The position numbers and the translations under genes were made by a program. Below are positions 9,950 through 20,405 of a stretch of DNA of 64,000 nucleotides, one piece after another. Each line of letters starts with the position of its first letter. The stretch's first letter is position 1. Source of the DNA: Tridacna crocea (taxonomy: Eukaryota > Mollusca > Bivalvia > Cardiida > Cardiidae); NCBI GenBank assembly GCA_943736015.1, contig OX031056.1, forward strand, positions 64,011,277 to 64,075,276, read 5' to 3'. Below the pieces are notes generated by a model, which saw only the letters and a list, made by a program, of their open reading frames with translations, was not told where the DNA came from and did not search any database.

Positions 9950-10200
9950 CATCTACAAAATGTATCTGTCCATGTCAGCCTGTACAGTCCGTGTAGGCTG
10001 CCAGAGGTCGAAACTTTTTGCTATCTGTAAATTTCTTGCTTTGCAAGGATCATTCTTCCTCATGATTTAGTCGGCGATTGTGGGACAAAATGGATCCTAT
10101 GGATACATAATTATAATGATGCCTTACTTGGTATCATGCACCACACTGAGATGCATTAAGCCCCCTTTTTGCTAGAGCATGGCTCAATTTGTTAGGTGCA
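9950..10200 (+). repeat. Diverged dispersed repeat
   Basis: 'gtcagcctgtacagtccgtg' and the segment near 10090-10160 resemble, with many changes, 47240-47370. The 'cctgyacagtccg' theme recurs at 5740-5780, 42236-42300, 49290-49350 and 56500-56550. Boundaries unclear. Confidence 0.4.
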
Positions 10201-10227
10201 AAAGCAATCAGACAAGTAACATATTTA

Positions 10228-10328
10228 AAATGTAAATCGTCGGTTTACTTCCAAAACCTCGTAACTACAGCTTGTTACAAGCTGTAGTTACGAGGTTTTG
10301 GAAGTAAAACCACGAAATGTAAATCGTC
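10228..10328. repeat. Perfect 65-bp palindrome flanked by 14-bp direct repeats
   Basis: At 10244-10308 two 32-nt arms are exact reverse complements around a single T at 10276. The 14-mer AAATGTAAATCGTC lies on both sides (10228-10241 and 10315-10328). The layout is an insertion of about 73 bp with a target-site duplication. It shares no sequence with the MITE palindromes in this window. Confidence 0.9.
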
Positions 10329-10329
10329 T

Positions 10330-10930
10330 ATTATACAAATGAAGCTAGGCTTCTTCAAATTTGTATTTGCTTACTGGAGAGGTCATCAGAAAGCAGAATC
10401 ATGAGGTTTCTACTACTCGGCGGCTTTTTTACTTGTTTGTTTACATATACCTAAACATGTTGAAATTAAAAGCCAATAACTTGCTTGAAAACATTTATGC
10501 TGACCTCTCATGGCTTCTTCTTTAAAGGAGCCAACTTGTTTTCAATTATTTCTGGCATATGTAACGTCGCAATGCATCTTTGTAATGAAGTAGATCTATG
10601 GCAGTTTGCAGTCTTATTTCAATCTTGGCTCGAAAAACCCACTCATCCTTAGCAGTAAGCACTGTCAGCGTAATGATTATAATTTCTTGTAAATAGACTT
10701 TTACATTTTTAGAATTTTTTGTTCCTTTGTATGTTCCATATACCTAAATGCGTATTAAAGTCTCAATAAAGTCAAATGAATAATAATAAAAAAAAACTGT
10801 TAAAAGAATAAAAATAAATATCATTTTTACCATGTAAACATGTGGTGATTATTACGATTTGCACGACATGTAAAGGTGCAGTTTGTAAAAGATCAAGGGA
10901 ATGGCAGAAAAAAAAAAAAGAATTGAGGAA
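10330..10930. other. No feature recognised
   Basis: A+T-rich, with an AATAAAGTCA-type run near 10765-10795 that may be an old poly(A)-like tail. No credible reading frame. Confidence 0.5.
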
Positions 10931-10936
10931 CGAGAA

Positions 10937-11040
10937 TAATTCCTACTATGTCGCATTATCTGTTGGTTTACATGAATGATCGCCGACGATCAGCCGATTT
11001 TTCGTCGTATATCTCCACACTGACGTAATAGTGACGTAAA
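10937..11040 (+). repeat. Dispersed repeat G, copy 1
   Basis: 'atgtcgcattatctgttggt', 'gatcgccgacgat' and 'tgacgtaatagtgacg' match the reverse complement of the last ~105 bases of the window (63895-63994). The second copy is cut by the window edge. Confidence 0.65.
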
Positions 11041-11236
11041 CCCCAAGTTATCACTTTAACTTTAATTCACTTGATCTTTTTGTCCCCTCTCTAGGCTTGA
11101 AAACGTAAGTTTATCGACGTTGTAAACAAAACGACGACACAGGCTGACCATCGCTTATTCATTTATTATCAATACAGGAAGAGTTTACTAGATCTACATC
11201 TAAATAAGAAAATCGGTTCAGAATGAGCAATCTTAT

Positions 11237-11463
11237 ACCACCTTCACACTTATAGATTTTTCCTACGAGTTCTTACGGACTGTCAACTCGTAGTTAATCG
11301 CAAGCGTCCGTAAATACTCGTAACAACTCTCAGACACTCGTGAGGATCCGTGAAAGTAGAGACAAAAATTTTGACATGTCAATTCTTTTTTACGAGTGTC
11401 TACGGATAAAATTTTCCGTAATTAACTCATAAATAACTTGTAACAATCCGTAAGTATCGTAAA
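11237..11463 (+). repeat. Dispersed repeat with ACTCGTA/TCCGTA motifs, copy 2
   Basis: Starts 'accaccttcacacttatag' and matches the reverse complement of 2106-2366 up to 'tccgtaagtatcgtaaacg'. It contains the short palindrome-like block 'aaattttgacatgtcaa' shared by both copies. Confidence 0.65.
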
Positions 11464-12365
11464 CGAGCTAATATATTATTTGGGCAGATTTTAGGAGACA
11501 TGATTTTTGAAAATTAAGTCGGATTTTTTCATTTAATAAGGTTGCTTATCTGTACAAACAGAATCTACTGCACAAGAAAAATGCATATTCCACACTGGAA
11601 TATTGTCTATGGTGATGCAATGCCAGTCATAACACAGATGCTGCCATCAACATGTCCTTCATGTAACAAAATTGCAATGTAAAAGAAATCTCATTCTAAT
11701 TGAAAAAAAAAATAAATACTTTTTGGTTTAGATTGCAAGCTTTCATTACGAAACACCTGTATAACATGTATTTATTTTATTTGAGTTGAGAAGTTTAGAA
11801 AAAAAATTTGAGTATGTTACATGTCAGAAAAAAAATCAGTGTTCTGCAACTATTCTTATTTCTCGAGAAGGTTATACAGTAAACGATTCTTAGTTGTTTG
11901 TATAAAAAATGCTACTGTAGTTTCTGTTTTGTTCTCAGAAATATTTTTTCGTTACATGAAATAGCGTGGCTTCCTTTTCTAAGCAATTTTTATCGTTGTT
12001 ATACAAAGGACACATGTGTTACAGCAATGACACAAAATGTTACTGCACAGACTTAGATTTGTATTCGCAATAATTCCATAAAAAGAACTGTACTTAATGT
12101 CTTTATTTGAGAAAATCAAATGAAACAATGATAGAATAGTTACACATAAAATAAAGAAAAGTAATTTGCACCAAAGTACTGTCTTGTTGACTAGTTAAGA
12201 TTTAAATGTTACTGCAAGTACATCCAAGTTAATACAACTACTCTTGTATTCACTGTTAATTATATTCATGCTATATGCATTTTAAACATTAGGGCTAATT
12301 AGGAAATAAATAATCCACATCATGACGTTTCAGAAACAAAACAGACAAAATAAATATCTATAAAC
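11464..12365. other. No feature recognised
   Basis: About 900 bp of A+T-rich sequence with many short A and T runs. No coding frame, RNA gene or repeat copy was recognised. Confidence 0.5.
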
Positions 12366-12369
12366 GTCA

Positions 12370-13021
12370 TTTCTGACCAAATGACAAAATTTAAGACTGG
12401 TCCAAATTGAAAGCACTTGCAGAAGACAAAATGAATGAAACTAAAATATGAAATCTGTTTCCAGCAAGGTAGAAAACATTGTGGGAAAAGGAAATTCTAC
12501 ATGTATTATCACCTACTATCGCGTTATCATCATCGAACTATCGCGTTATCACCATCGTATCCTCGAGCATCGCGTTTAAGATTAAGAAATTCATAAGCGA
12601 TGGTTCTGATGGTACTGCAAATCAACGGTGATGAAAAATAGTTTCAAGGGATTTGCTTTTTAAAATGCGGATAATATGGGCTTTTTGAAATTGTCAGGAC
12701 TGCTGCTGCACTAAATTCCACGTGAAAATTCGATATGGCAACGAAACAGCTTATCTACCTTTAGACGGGTGAACAATTCTTTTTAATGCTTTCAATCTGA
12801 GTGTATCATGGTACCATAACTCCTAGGAAATAAAGGGGCGATCAATCAAGTTTAATAAAATAACGAAGTTTCTTTTTTTTATTTTTTCAAAGTCATAGTC
12901 ATTAGATTTGTATGATCATTTGCAGATGACAAAATAAAAATTTTCTCCTTTTCCCACGGTGTTTTCTAACAGCTTCTTTCTCAGGGTTGTCAAACGTAGG
13001 GATTGTGCTGTAAAGGGTTAA
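12370..13021 (+). mobile_element. Palindromic MITE interrupted by a ~440-bp insertion
   Basis: The left part (12370-12494) runs from 'gaccaaatgacaaaat' to 'cattgtgggaaaaggaaatt'. The right part (about 12938-13021) resumes with 'ttctccttttcccacggtg' and ends GTAAAGGGTTAA. The insertion includes two copies of a ~23-bp unit with 'ctatcgcgttatca' (12518-12560). The break is at the tip of the central palindrome. Confidence 0.7.
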
Positions 13022-13157
13022 TTCAAAGACTGGCTCCGAATTAGGACAGTGTGGGGAGTATAGACTGAGATATTAGAGCTAGATTGCTGGTTGTGATGCC
13101 AGTCTATACTGTCCAATGGAAATAATAAATAAATTCTCTGAATGTAACATTTAATAT

Positions 13158-13205
13158 ATATAATGGGCCAGTGGCCTTAGTATTGAATAAACGTATTGTA
13201 TTGCA
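13158..13205 (+). repeat. Retroelement-like 3' tail
   Basis: 'gggccagtggccttagtatt' followed by 'aaacgtattgtattgcattg', the same arrangement as 6140-6190. Confidence 0.5.
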
Positions 13206-13590
13206 TTGTACGAGTTATTCATCGTCTGTGCTATTTACTATTTTTATGTCATTCGTTTGAAAAGCATGATTTTAAAATAATGCCAAACTAACTATACTTC
13301 AAGCAAAGGGTTACGAAAGAGCTCATTTGGAAGGATATTTGAATTCTTTGTTTTTAATGTATGATATAAAATAAAGGGACGAAAATGGTTCACTCTATCA
13401 CGATAAAGAAAACTCTCTCGTGATTTGATAAACAAATGACTTCAGTTCGTTATTTGCGGTGGCTTACGTTTCATTGCTAAATCCATTTTCGTTCTGCCTG
13501 AGCCAATTAGGCTTCCAGCATACGACAAAAGACATAAGTAGTGGACAGTCTCTCACGGTGTTTTTTCATATAGATAATGCATAACGCCTA
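13206..13590. other. No feature recognised
   Basis: No open frame above noise and no recognised repeat. Confidence 0.45.
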
Positions 13591-13597
13591 CATCGAT

Positions 13598-13830
13598 GTT
13601 TCTCTCTCTCTCTCTACAATTAAGACATTTCAGTAATGGCGTTCCCATCCTGCAATTAAAGGCTGGGAAACCATTATGTGGCGTTTGAAATGATTGCCTT
13701 TTTAAGAACGTCTTCTAAAACCTGTTTTACGCCTCTCTCTATCTTTCATCCCCCCATCTCCTCCTTCCCTCTCTATTTGTCTCTCTCCTATACGTCCTTC
13801 CTCATTCCCTCTCTTTTTCTCTCTCCCTGA
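13598..13830. repeat. CT-rich microsatellite region
   Basis: A (TC)n run near 13600-13615 and a C/T-rich degenerate tract at 13730-13830. Confidence 0.8.
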
Positions 13831-14255
13831 TCACTAGGAACAAGGAAGAATAATAGTGATGACTTAAAAGCGACCTCTTGTCATAAATATACAGTGTATA
13901 GATAAATGCTCCTAAGGTCAGGGTTTTCAATGAATGGGTCTGACAGAGCATCTGATTTCCATTGTTAAAAAAAAAACAACTGAATGAAGAAAATCTGCCT
14001 TCAAAAGTAAATGACTTTTTGAGGTCATCCGATCACAATGTAGATTGTGTTAACGGTGACAAAACACAGGAACCTTTGCCTTTCGTAAAAAAGTTGACCT
14101 CACTTCCTGCAGGTAAAATAAATAACGTGGGCTGATATACACTTTAAGATGATCTAGAGCGATGAAATGTTTGGGACCTCTTGAAGAAAAGGAAATGAAC
14201 AATAGGGCGTTTTTTATGGTTTATGGCTTTGCCTGAAGAAATTGATACTGTCATG
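13831..14255. other. No feature recognised
   Basis: Unremarkable A+T-rich sequence. Confidence 0.45.
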
Positions 14256-14257
14256 TG

Positions 14258-14485
14258 TAAATTCTTTACCAAACGACAAAATTTTCAACAGGTCCAAATT
14301 GAAAGCACTTGCAGACGACAAATAAATCATAACTCAAAAAGTGAAATTTGTCTCCAGCAGGGTAGAAAAAATGTGGGAAAAGGAGAAAATGCTGGTAACC
14401 AGCATTTTCTCCTTTTCCCACAATGTTTTCAAAAGGCTTCTATCTCAGGATCGTAAAAACCAGGGATTGTTAGGTAAAGAGTTAA
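14258..14485 (+). mobile_element. TTAA palindromic MITE, well preserved
   Basis: Runs from 'ttctttaccaaacgacaaaa' to 'gattgttaggtaaagagtta'. It keeps all family blocks in order: 'aattgaaagcacttgcagac', 'tctccagcagggtagaaaa', a perfect 51-bp palindrome at 14372-14422 (25-bp arms, central A at 14397), and 'ggatcgtaaaaaccagggat'. A good reference copy. Its short open frame is fortuitous. Confidence 0.9.
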
Positions 14486-14742
14486 AAATGTCGTTCTGCA
14501 GAAATATTTAGGCTCCGTTTTGGACTCCCCAACACCTCCTGGTAAGAATTGCAGAGTCGTGGTCTATTTCTATTTAATGAAGCGATCTTTATTGGATGAG
14601 AAGTTCTTATCTTTAACTGTAACCGGAAGTATCATTTTGTCCAAGGATATACACTCGAACCCTTATACCAAATTTCTTTCCCCGCCAAATACCAGGAAAG
14701 GTTCCCTTTTGATTTAATGACCACTGAATACTTATACACTTA

Positions 14743-15177
14743 GGACCAGTTACATAGCGGCAGATTAATGTCAAACCTAGGTTAAGCCATGATGAACTCA
14801 TGGCTTAAGGTAATGGACCCGTAACAGAAAACAGCTCTCTCCACTGCATTTGCTACATGATTAAAATTGAGTGCTCTTGTACTACTATCACCGAACCCAT
14901 TTTTCCTTTTTGTCCTTCTTAGAATTATCATTCATAATTCTAAAGACACTGTATTCTCATAGTGGAGATAATAATTACCTCCCTTTTCTCGATACTAACA
15001 AAAGTACCAACAAATAATTTCGAGATAGACATTAAAGGAATTTCTGGTTGGTTAAAAATGTGCATAAATCCGTATTTATCAACTATCACGAAGTTCTATA
15101 CCATGCAGCACTGGAAGTGTTACGGGTCTACTACTTTAACGCAGGTCTAACCTTAAACTGCCGTTATGCAACTGGTC
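14743..15177. mobile_element. ~435-bp MITE, possibly Harbinger-type
   Basis: The left end GGACCAGTTACATAGCGGCAG-like sequence pairs with the right end, whose reverse complement starts GACCAGTTGCATAACGGCAG; similarity extends about 45 bp inward. TTA lies immediately outside both ends (14740-14742 and 15178-15180), consistent with the 3-bp TWA duplication of PIF/Harbinger elements, though the left end has one extra G. An internal hairpin (TTAAGCCATGA...TCATGGCTTAA) lies at about 14780-14807. Confidence 0.65.
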
Positions 15178-15234
15178 TTACGGTCTAGCTGGCTGTTGCA
15201 AGAATGACCCGATGGCAAGCTAAAGTGGTCAATA

Positions 15235-15345
15235 ATTGACAAAATGAGAGAATGGACGGAAATACGGACGGACGGACAGATGGGCATACGGTAAGACCGA
15301 CAAAGTGAAACCAGTAAGTCCCTCTCTACGTTGTTTGTGGGGGTA
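15235..15345 (+). mobile_element. 3' end of a Pearl-like element
   Basis: A short ACGG microsatellite (about 15250-15280) followed by a unique tail 'gaccgacaaagtgaaacc'...'gggggtataaaa', the arrangement at the ends of other Pearl-like elements here. The core repeats are absent. Confidence 0.5.
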
Positions 15346-15556
15346 TAAAAATCAATATCTACAAAGTATCAACTTGAGCCGACATTGCTGAAAAAGAAAG
15401 TTACTGCCGACTAATCAGTTATTTGTTTAGTTTTGTTAACTGTACTGTTTTCGAATAAAATGTCAATAGTTGCAATTTTTGTCGTTGAAAGTTATAGAAT
15501 AAAAGCAATATACTACGATTATTATATATACATCTATAGTAACTTTCCTGGTGTTT

Positions 15557-16763
15557 TATTAGCTAACCTGTGCACAACGTGCTCAAGGGGAGCTTTTAGG
15601 ATCATCCAGTGTCCGTCGTCCGTCATGTGTCGTCCGTCGTCAACAATTCTTTAAACATCAACTCCTCCTCAACTACTGGGCCAATTCGGACCGAACTTGG
15701 CTTGAATGTTCCTTGGGAGGTCCCCTTTCAAAAATTGTTCACAGAATTTGATTCCGTCAAAAACTCTGGTTGCCATGGCAACCAAATGGGATTTTCTAGG
15801 AAATTATTTAAAGTCATCTCTGAAACCGCCAGCTAGATTTTAAAATAATTTGGCAGGGATGTTCCTTTGGTGACCCTTTTCAAAATTTGTTCGCGAAATT
15901 TTGATCCGTCGAGAAACATTGCTCTAGTGAATGGGGGCTACTTGCACTATAGGGAAATGAAGAAATTCTTAAAAATTCTTCTTTTCTGAAACCGCTGGTC
16001 AAATTTTGAAATAATTTCACAGAGATGCTCCTTGCGTGACCCTTTTCAAAAATTGTCCGCTAAAATCCGTCAAGAAACATGGCTCTAGTGAATGGGGGTT
16101 ACTTGCACTATAGGGAAATGAAGAAATTCTTAAAAATTCTTCTTCTCTCGAACGGCTGGGCAGATTTTAAAATAATTGCACAGAGATGCTCCTTGGGTGA
16201 CCCTCTTAAAAAATAGTTTTTGAAATTTTGATTCGTCAAGAAACATGGCTCTGGTGAATGGGGGCTACTTGCACTGTATGGAAATGAAGTAAATCTTAAA
16301 AATTCTTCTTCTCTGAAACCTGTAGTCAGATTTTAAAATAATTTCACGGCAATATTCCTTGGGTGACCCTTTTCAAAATTTGTTCTCAAAATTTTGATCC
16401 GTCAAGAAACATGGCTCTGGTGAATGGGGGCTACTTGCACTATACGGATATGAAGACATTCGTGAAAATTCGTCTTCTTTGAAACGGCTGGTCAAATTTT
16501 ACATTAATTTCACAGGTATATTCCTTGAATGACCCTTTTCAAAAATTGTTCGCAAAAGTTTGATAGGTCAAGAAACATGGCTCTGGTGAATGAGGGCTAC
16601 TTGCACTGTACGGAAATTAAGAAAGTCCTAAAAAATTTTCTTTTCTGAAACTGCTGGTCAGATTTTGAAAGGACTTTTACAGGTGATCTTTTGAAAATTG
16701 CTTGGCAAAATAATGACTCAAAAATTCAGGTGAGCGAGCCAGGGCCATCTTGGCCCTCTTGTT
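15557..16763 (-). mobile_element. Family A Pearl-like element, five core repeats
   Basis: On the minus strand it starts at the GGCCAAGATGGCC hairpin (16741-16756) with 'cgctcacctga', has about five tandem cores (marker 'gaaacatggctct' near 15911, 16071, 16239, 16403, 16570; spacing 160-168 bp), then the 'aggaggagttgatgttta' block and a degenerate GACGGAC microsatellite (15609-15640), ending near 15557 with a TTAGCTAACCTG-type end. This is the longest uninterrupted copy of family A in the window. Confidence 0.8.
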
Positions 16764-16950
16764 TGCATCTCACAGGGCAAGAGTAACTTCTCGCTTAACC
16801 TCCGATCTCGCATGATATCAAATTTCATTTCACTACTCAAATCATATATATAGGTCAGGAAAGTTACCGCAACACAGTATTCCGTATATGTCTGCCAGTT
16901 AACCTCATATAATCAAAGTACTAATAGAAGGTGATGGTAGGAACTCTCTC
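16764..16950. other. No feature recognised
   Basis: Short spacer between the Pearl-like element and the CT microsatellite. Confidence 0.4.
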
Positions 16951-16974
16951 TCTCCCCTCTCCCCCTCTCCGGGA

Positions 16975-17014
<40 letters not shown>

Positions 17015-17150
17015 TTCTCTCTCTCTCTCTCTCTGGGGCGACGGGGTTTGGGGCGACGGGGTTTGGGGCGACGGGGTTGGGGCCATCTCTCTCTCTCTCT
17101 CTCTCTCCGGGGCGACTGGAACGGGGGGAACGGGGTTGGGGCCATTTCAC
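16950..17150. repeat. CT microsatellite with a 15-bp GGGGCGACGGGGTTT minisatellite
   Basis: Two (CT)n tracts (about 16975-17035 and 17083-17107) flank three tandem copies of GGGGCGACGGGGTTT (17035-17080). The E/R- or S/L-rich open frames across it are low-complexity artefacts. Confidence 0.9.
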
Positions 17151-17154
17151 AAAG

Positions 17155-17405
17155 TGAAAGGAACACCACTTTGTAGAGCTCAACTTTATGCCAAGTATAA
17201 GGCTTAAAGGTATGCAAAATGCGCAAGTTTTATTCACATTTTACAAGACGACCCTACGGTTTGTTCATTTTGAAAATGAAACGGAGATTTGTCGACACCT
17301 CAACAGTTATTCAAGAATAATAAATGTTTTACGGTACATCAGTTTTTCTTTTTTCCACTCTACTAAATTGATTGAATTAAACGATTACATAGAAAGAAGT
17401 TATAA
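17155..17405 (+). repeat. Dispersed repeat H, copy 1
   Basis: From 'aaaggaacaccactttgtag' to 'attacatagaaagaag' this matches the reverse complement of 22549-22795. Both copies abut a CT/GA microsatellite on the same side, so the microsatellite probably belongs to the element. Confidence 0.75.
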
Positions 17406-17639
17406 ACGCTCGTCAGTCTTTGACACCAAACAAATAGTTAAATTCTGTTTTAAAATCAATACAAAAAAAATCACCCAACAACTATATATAGAATCAAAAC
17501 ACTAAACCCTGGAAGCCCGTAATGGCGTGTTGATAGACGTAGCCCGGGGGTATGAACTGTTGAAACTAACAGAACAAAAGAAGTGAACATTACCTGATAT
17601 CGATGAAAAAAATCTGTATGAATTTGCTCCTGTTTTCTT

Positions 17640-17740
17640 CTTGTAAAAATGAACACTTAATTAACAAGAATTGTCATGCAATAATACTGACTTTGACAGA
17701 CAAGCGATCATTGTGGAGAAAGGAAAATTGTTTGTAGGAA
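17640..17740 (-). repeat. Diverged dispersed repeat
   Basis: Matches, in reverse complement, 19880-19970: 'cattaattaacaagaattgt' corresponds to 'gacaatttttgttaatgaag', and the '(c)ttcttgtaaaa' block follows in both. Both lie next to CT/GA tracts. Confidence 0.5.
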
Positions 17741-17829
17741 AGCGGCATTTGAAACGTAAGGAATGAGGGTTATCACGATGTTTGCAAACGCCATGTTTTA
17801 AAGGCACTGGTCGTGCCCCTGTCCCAAGC

Positions 17830-18010
17830 TCTGGCTCCCTCTCTTTTTCTTTCATTCTCTCTCTCTCTCTCTCTAGCTCTGACTCCCTTTCTTTTTCTTT
17901 CATATCCTCTCTCGCGCTCGCGCTCTCTCTCTCTCTTATTTTCTTTGTTTCTTTCTCTCTCTCTTTATTTTCTTTCTTTCTCTCAAATTTTCCCCCTCGC
18001 TCCCTCTCTC
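17830..18010. repeat. CT-rich microsatellite
   Basis: Interrupted (CT)n, CTTT and TTTC tracts. The S/L/F-rich open frames here are artefacts. Confidence 0.85.
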
Positions 18011-18175
18011 TTCATCAGTCTTTCATGTCCGACAAAGTCCATTGTCGTTGAAAGACTGAACTTCGAAAAAGTCTTGAAAAGCAGAAATAGGTGCACTGGC
18101 CACCTCAGTACAGCTGAAATTATGTACAAAACAGTCATTAACACGACAAAACCAAGAATAAAATGATATAAGATC

Positions 18176-18262
18176 AAACCTTTACCGCACAATCCCAAGT
18201 TTTTCATGCCTTTAGAAAAAAAAAAGAAAAGTTTTGTGGGAAAAAGGCAAAATGCTCTTAAC
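18176..18262 (-). mobile_element. Half copy of the palindromic MITE
   Basis: Has 'aaacctttaccgcacaatcc' and 'tgtgggaaaaaggcaaaatg' but stops at the centre of the palindrome. Confidence 0.55.
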
Positions 18263-18299
18263 CAGGCTCTTAATTCACCAATCATTCTTAAAAACATTC

Positions 18300-18840
18300 T
18301 TGGTCTTATTCTCCAGGATTTTCTAAATTTGAAAGTAAGAAAAATTCTGATTGGCTAATCCAAGTGGTGCTGGTGTACTGGTGTAAGAAACTCCAGGAAA
18401 GCAGTCTTTGTAGTTCTTCCCCAACATCTCATTTTGCATTCCGATATTTTTCAGTTTATTTAGATTTTTTGTCTGTTTTTATGACAATCCGTCATTTGGT
18501 GTGCCCTAAAACAGTTTGTCATTTGGTCAGGCTTTCAGACAGTTTGTCCTTGAATCTGTCTTTTTGTCCCTTTACATGACAAAACTAAAGGAATAAATAA
18601 CATAGGGAGAAAGAAAGAAATTGAACAGCTTGGCTTTCCTTTGAGTAGCAATTTGTCTCGGAGATCTCAAGTGGACATTTCCGAGAAACAACATGAAACC
18701 TTGGTCACTATCGTTTCCGTCCTCGTCTGCAATGTCTAGCTACTTGTCCACTAGAGTGTCTTTTCGTCCGTCTTTCTGTTTAACTTCTAGTTCGGTTGTC
18801 TGTCTGTATGTATGTCTACGAAAATATATTTGAAAAAAGA
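18300..18840. other. No feature recognised
   Basis: Contains a 'tccgtcatttggtgtgccct'/'tttgtcatttggtcaggct' internal similarity around 18485-18560. No coding support. Confidence 0.4.
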
Positions 18841-18848
18841 AATATCTT

Positions 18849-19325
18849 TAACCCTTTACCAATCGACAAAGTCTTATGCTGGTTCAAATTGAAAGCACTT
18901 GTAGACAAAATAAAGGTAACTCAAAAAATTGAAATTCGTGTCCAGCAGGCTAGCAAACATTTTGGAAAAAGGAGAAAATGCCGGTAGTCCAGTGGCCGCT
19001 TTCATTCGTATGGCGTTTAACGTCATTTTCAACATTATCTCAGCTATATTGCGACAGCCAGTGCACCAATATATCGTTTTCTTGAGTTTCTATTACTAGT
19101 GCTCGGCGCAAGTCTTTACAAGCTACTGGCTGCTTTTGCATGACTGTAATCCTCTTTGATCAACAACGATTTGCGGCGAGAAGGGAATGAATCCTGTTGC
19201 AATGATTTTCATCAGTTCTCGGAAAGAAAAAGGCGGAGCTGCAATTTTGAAGAGCTCCTAACCCTTTACCGCACAATCCTTACGTTTAACGCACCGCAAG
19301 AAAATGCCTGGTAACCAGCAGTCTA
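18849..19325 (+). mobile_element. Palindromic MITE split by a SINE-like insertion
   Basis: The left half, 18849-18985 (TAACCCTTTACC to 'ggagaaaatgccggta'), and a reverse-oriented fragment at 19258-19325 (TAACCCTTTACCGCAC to 'cctggtaaccagca') flank about 270 bp that includes 'tatggcgtttaacgtcattt', similar to the SINE-like element near 47400. Both MITE pieces begin with the same end, so this is two half copies or a rearranged one. Confidence 0.55.
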
Positions 19326-19399
19326 AAAGAAAGTCTAAAAGAAAATTCGTACGGTAAATATACTATTATATCTTCCGGGAAAAATGAGCTGGAACACCT

Positions 19400-19505
19400 A
19401 CATTTGTTTGTTTGTATTGGAGTTTAACGTTGCTTTAAAATCTAGGGTCATATCAAAGTGTCAAATGCACACATTCATTGTGTTTCCCGGCTTTCTCATA
19501 CAGGT
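19400..19505 (-). mobile_element. SINE-like fragment
   Basis: 'gtttgtttgtattggagttt', 'aacgttgctttaaaatctag' and 'ggtcatatca' resemble 47400-47450 (GGTTGG run, 'ggtttaacgccacttaacag', 'ggtcatatcatgg'). The tRNA-like head is missing. Confidence 0.45.
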
Positions 19506-19755
19506 AATGAGAGAGACAGAGACAGAGAGGGAGACGGACAGAGAATGAGAGAGAGACAGATAGAGAGAGAGACAGACAAAGAATGAGAGAGACGGACAGA
19601 GAATGAGAGAGAACTGAGAGAGAGAGAGAGACGGAGAGAGAATGAGAGAGAGAGAGAGAGAGACGGACAGAGAATGAGAGAGAGAGAGAGACGGACAGAC
19701 AATGAGAAAGAGAGAGACAGGGCCAGAGAATGAGAGAGAGAGAGAGAGATCTAGA
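19505..19755. repeat. GA-rich minisatellite
   Basis: Irregular tandem units combining GAGAGA, GACGGACAGA and GAATGAGAGA, unit length about 28-30 bp. The S/L-rich frames on the other strand are artefacts. Confidence 0.9.
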
Positions 19756-20035
19756 ACCACAGCTAGGGGCAGGGGCTGGGCTTTTAAGAAATATCGTTAT
19801 AAAACATCGTGTAAAAAAGAAAAAATACTACTTTCTTACGTTTCAATTGCTTTTTTCTACAGACATTTTCCTTTTCCCACAATGAGTGCTTGTTTTTTAA
19901 AGAAAGTACCATTACATGACAATTTTTGTTAATGAAGTGTTCTTTTACAAGAAGAAATATGAAGAAAGGAGCTACTGAAAGAAGGGTTTTTTTCATTGAT
20001 ATCGGGTATGCACAGAGTTCACTTTTTTGTTGTTG

Positions 20036-20262
20036 TTTAAACCTTAACCAGACGACAAATTTTTAGCCCTTTTCAAATTGAAAGCATCTGCAGACGACAA
20101 TTTTCATTCGGCTCAAAAGGTGCAACTGTTTATAGAAAAGATAGCAACCATGAGAAAAGGAGAACATGCTGGTTACCAGCATTTCTCCTTTTCCCACAAT
20201 GCTTTCAAAAGGCTTGCTTCTAAGGGTCGTCAAAAGTCGTCATTGTGTGGCAAAGATTTAAA
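20036..20262 (+). mobile_element. TTAA palindromic MITE
   Basis: Runs from TTTAAACCTTAACCAGACGAC to GTGTGGCAAAGATTTAA with all internal blocks. The palindrome 'ggagaacatgctggttacc' is slightly degraded. Confidence 0.8.
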
Positions 20263-20405
20263 CCCCCGGGCTACGTCTACCAACATACCAATACAGGTTT
20301 CCAGGGCTAAGCGTTTATAGTTGTTGGGTGAATTACATTTTCGTTTTGATTTTGAAAAACAATTTATGTATTTGTTTGGTTTCAAGGACAGGCAGGTGTA
20401 TTTAA

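Noticed and set aside
16905..17237. Arg/Glu-rich or Ser/Leu-rich proteins
   Set aside because: Translations of the CT/GA dinucleotide tract in several frames; the same applies to 17661-18166 and 19461-19760.
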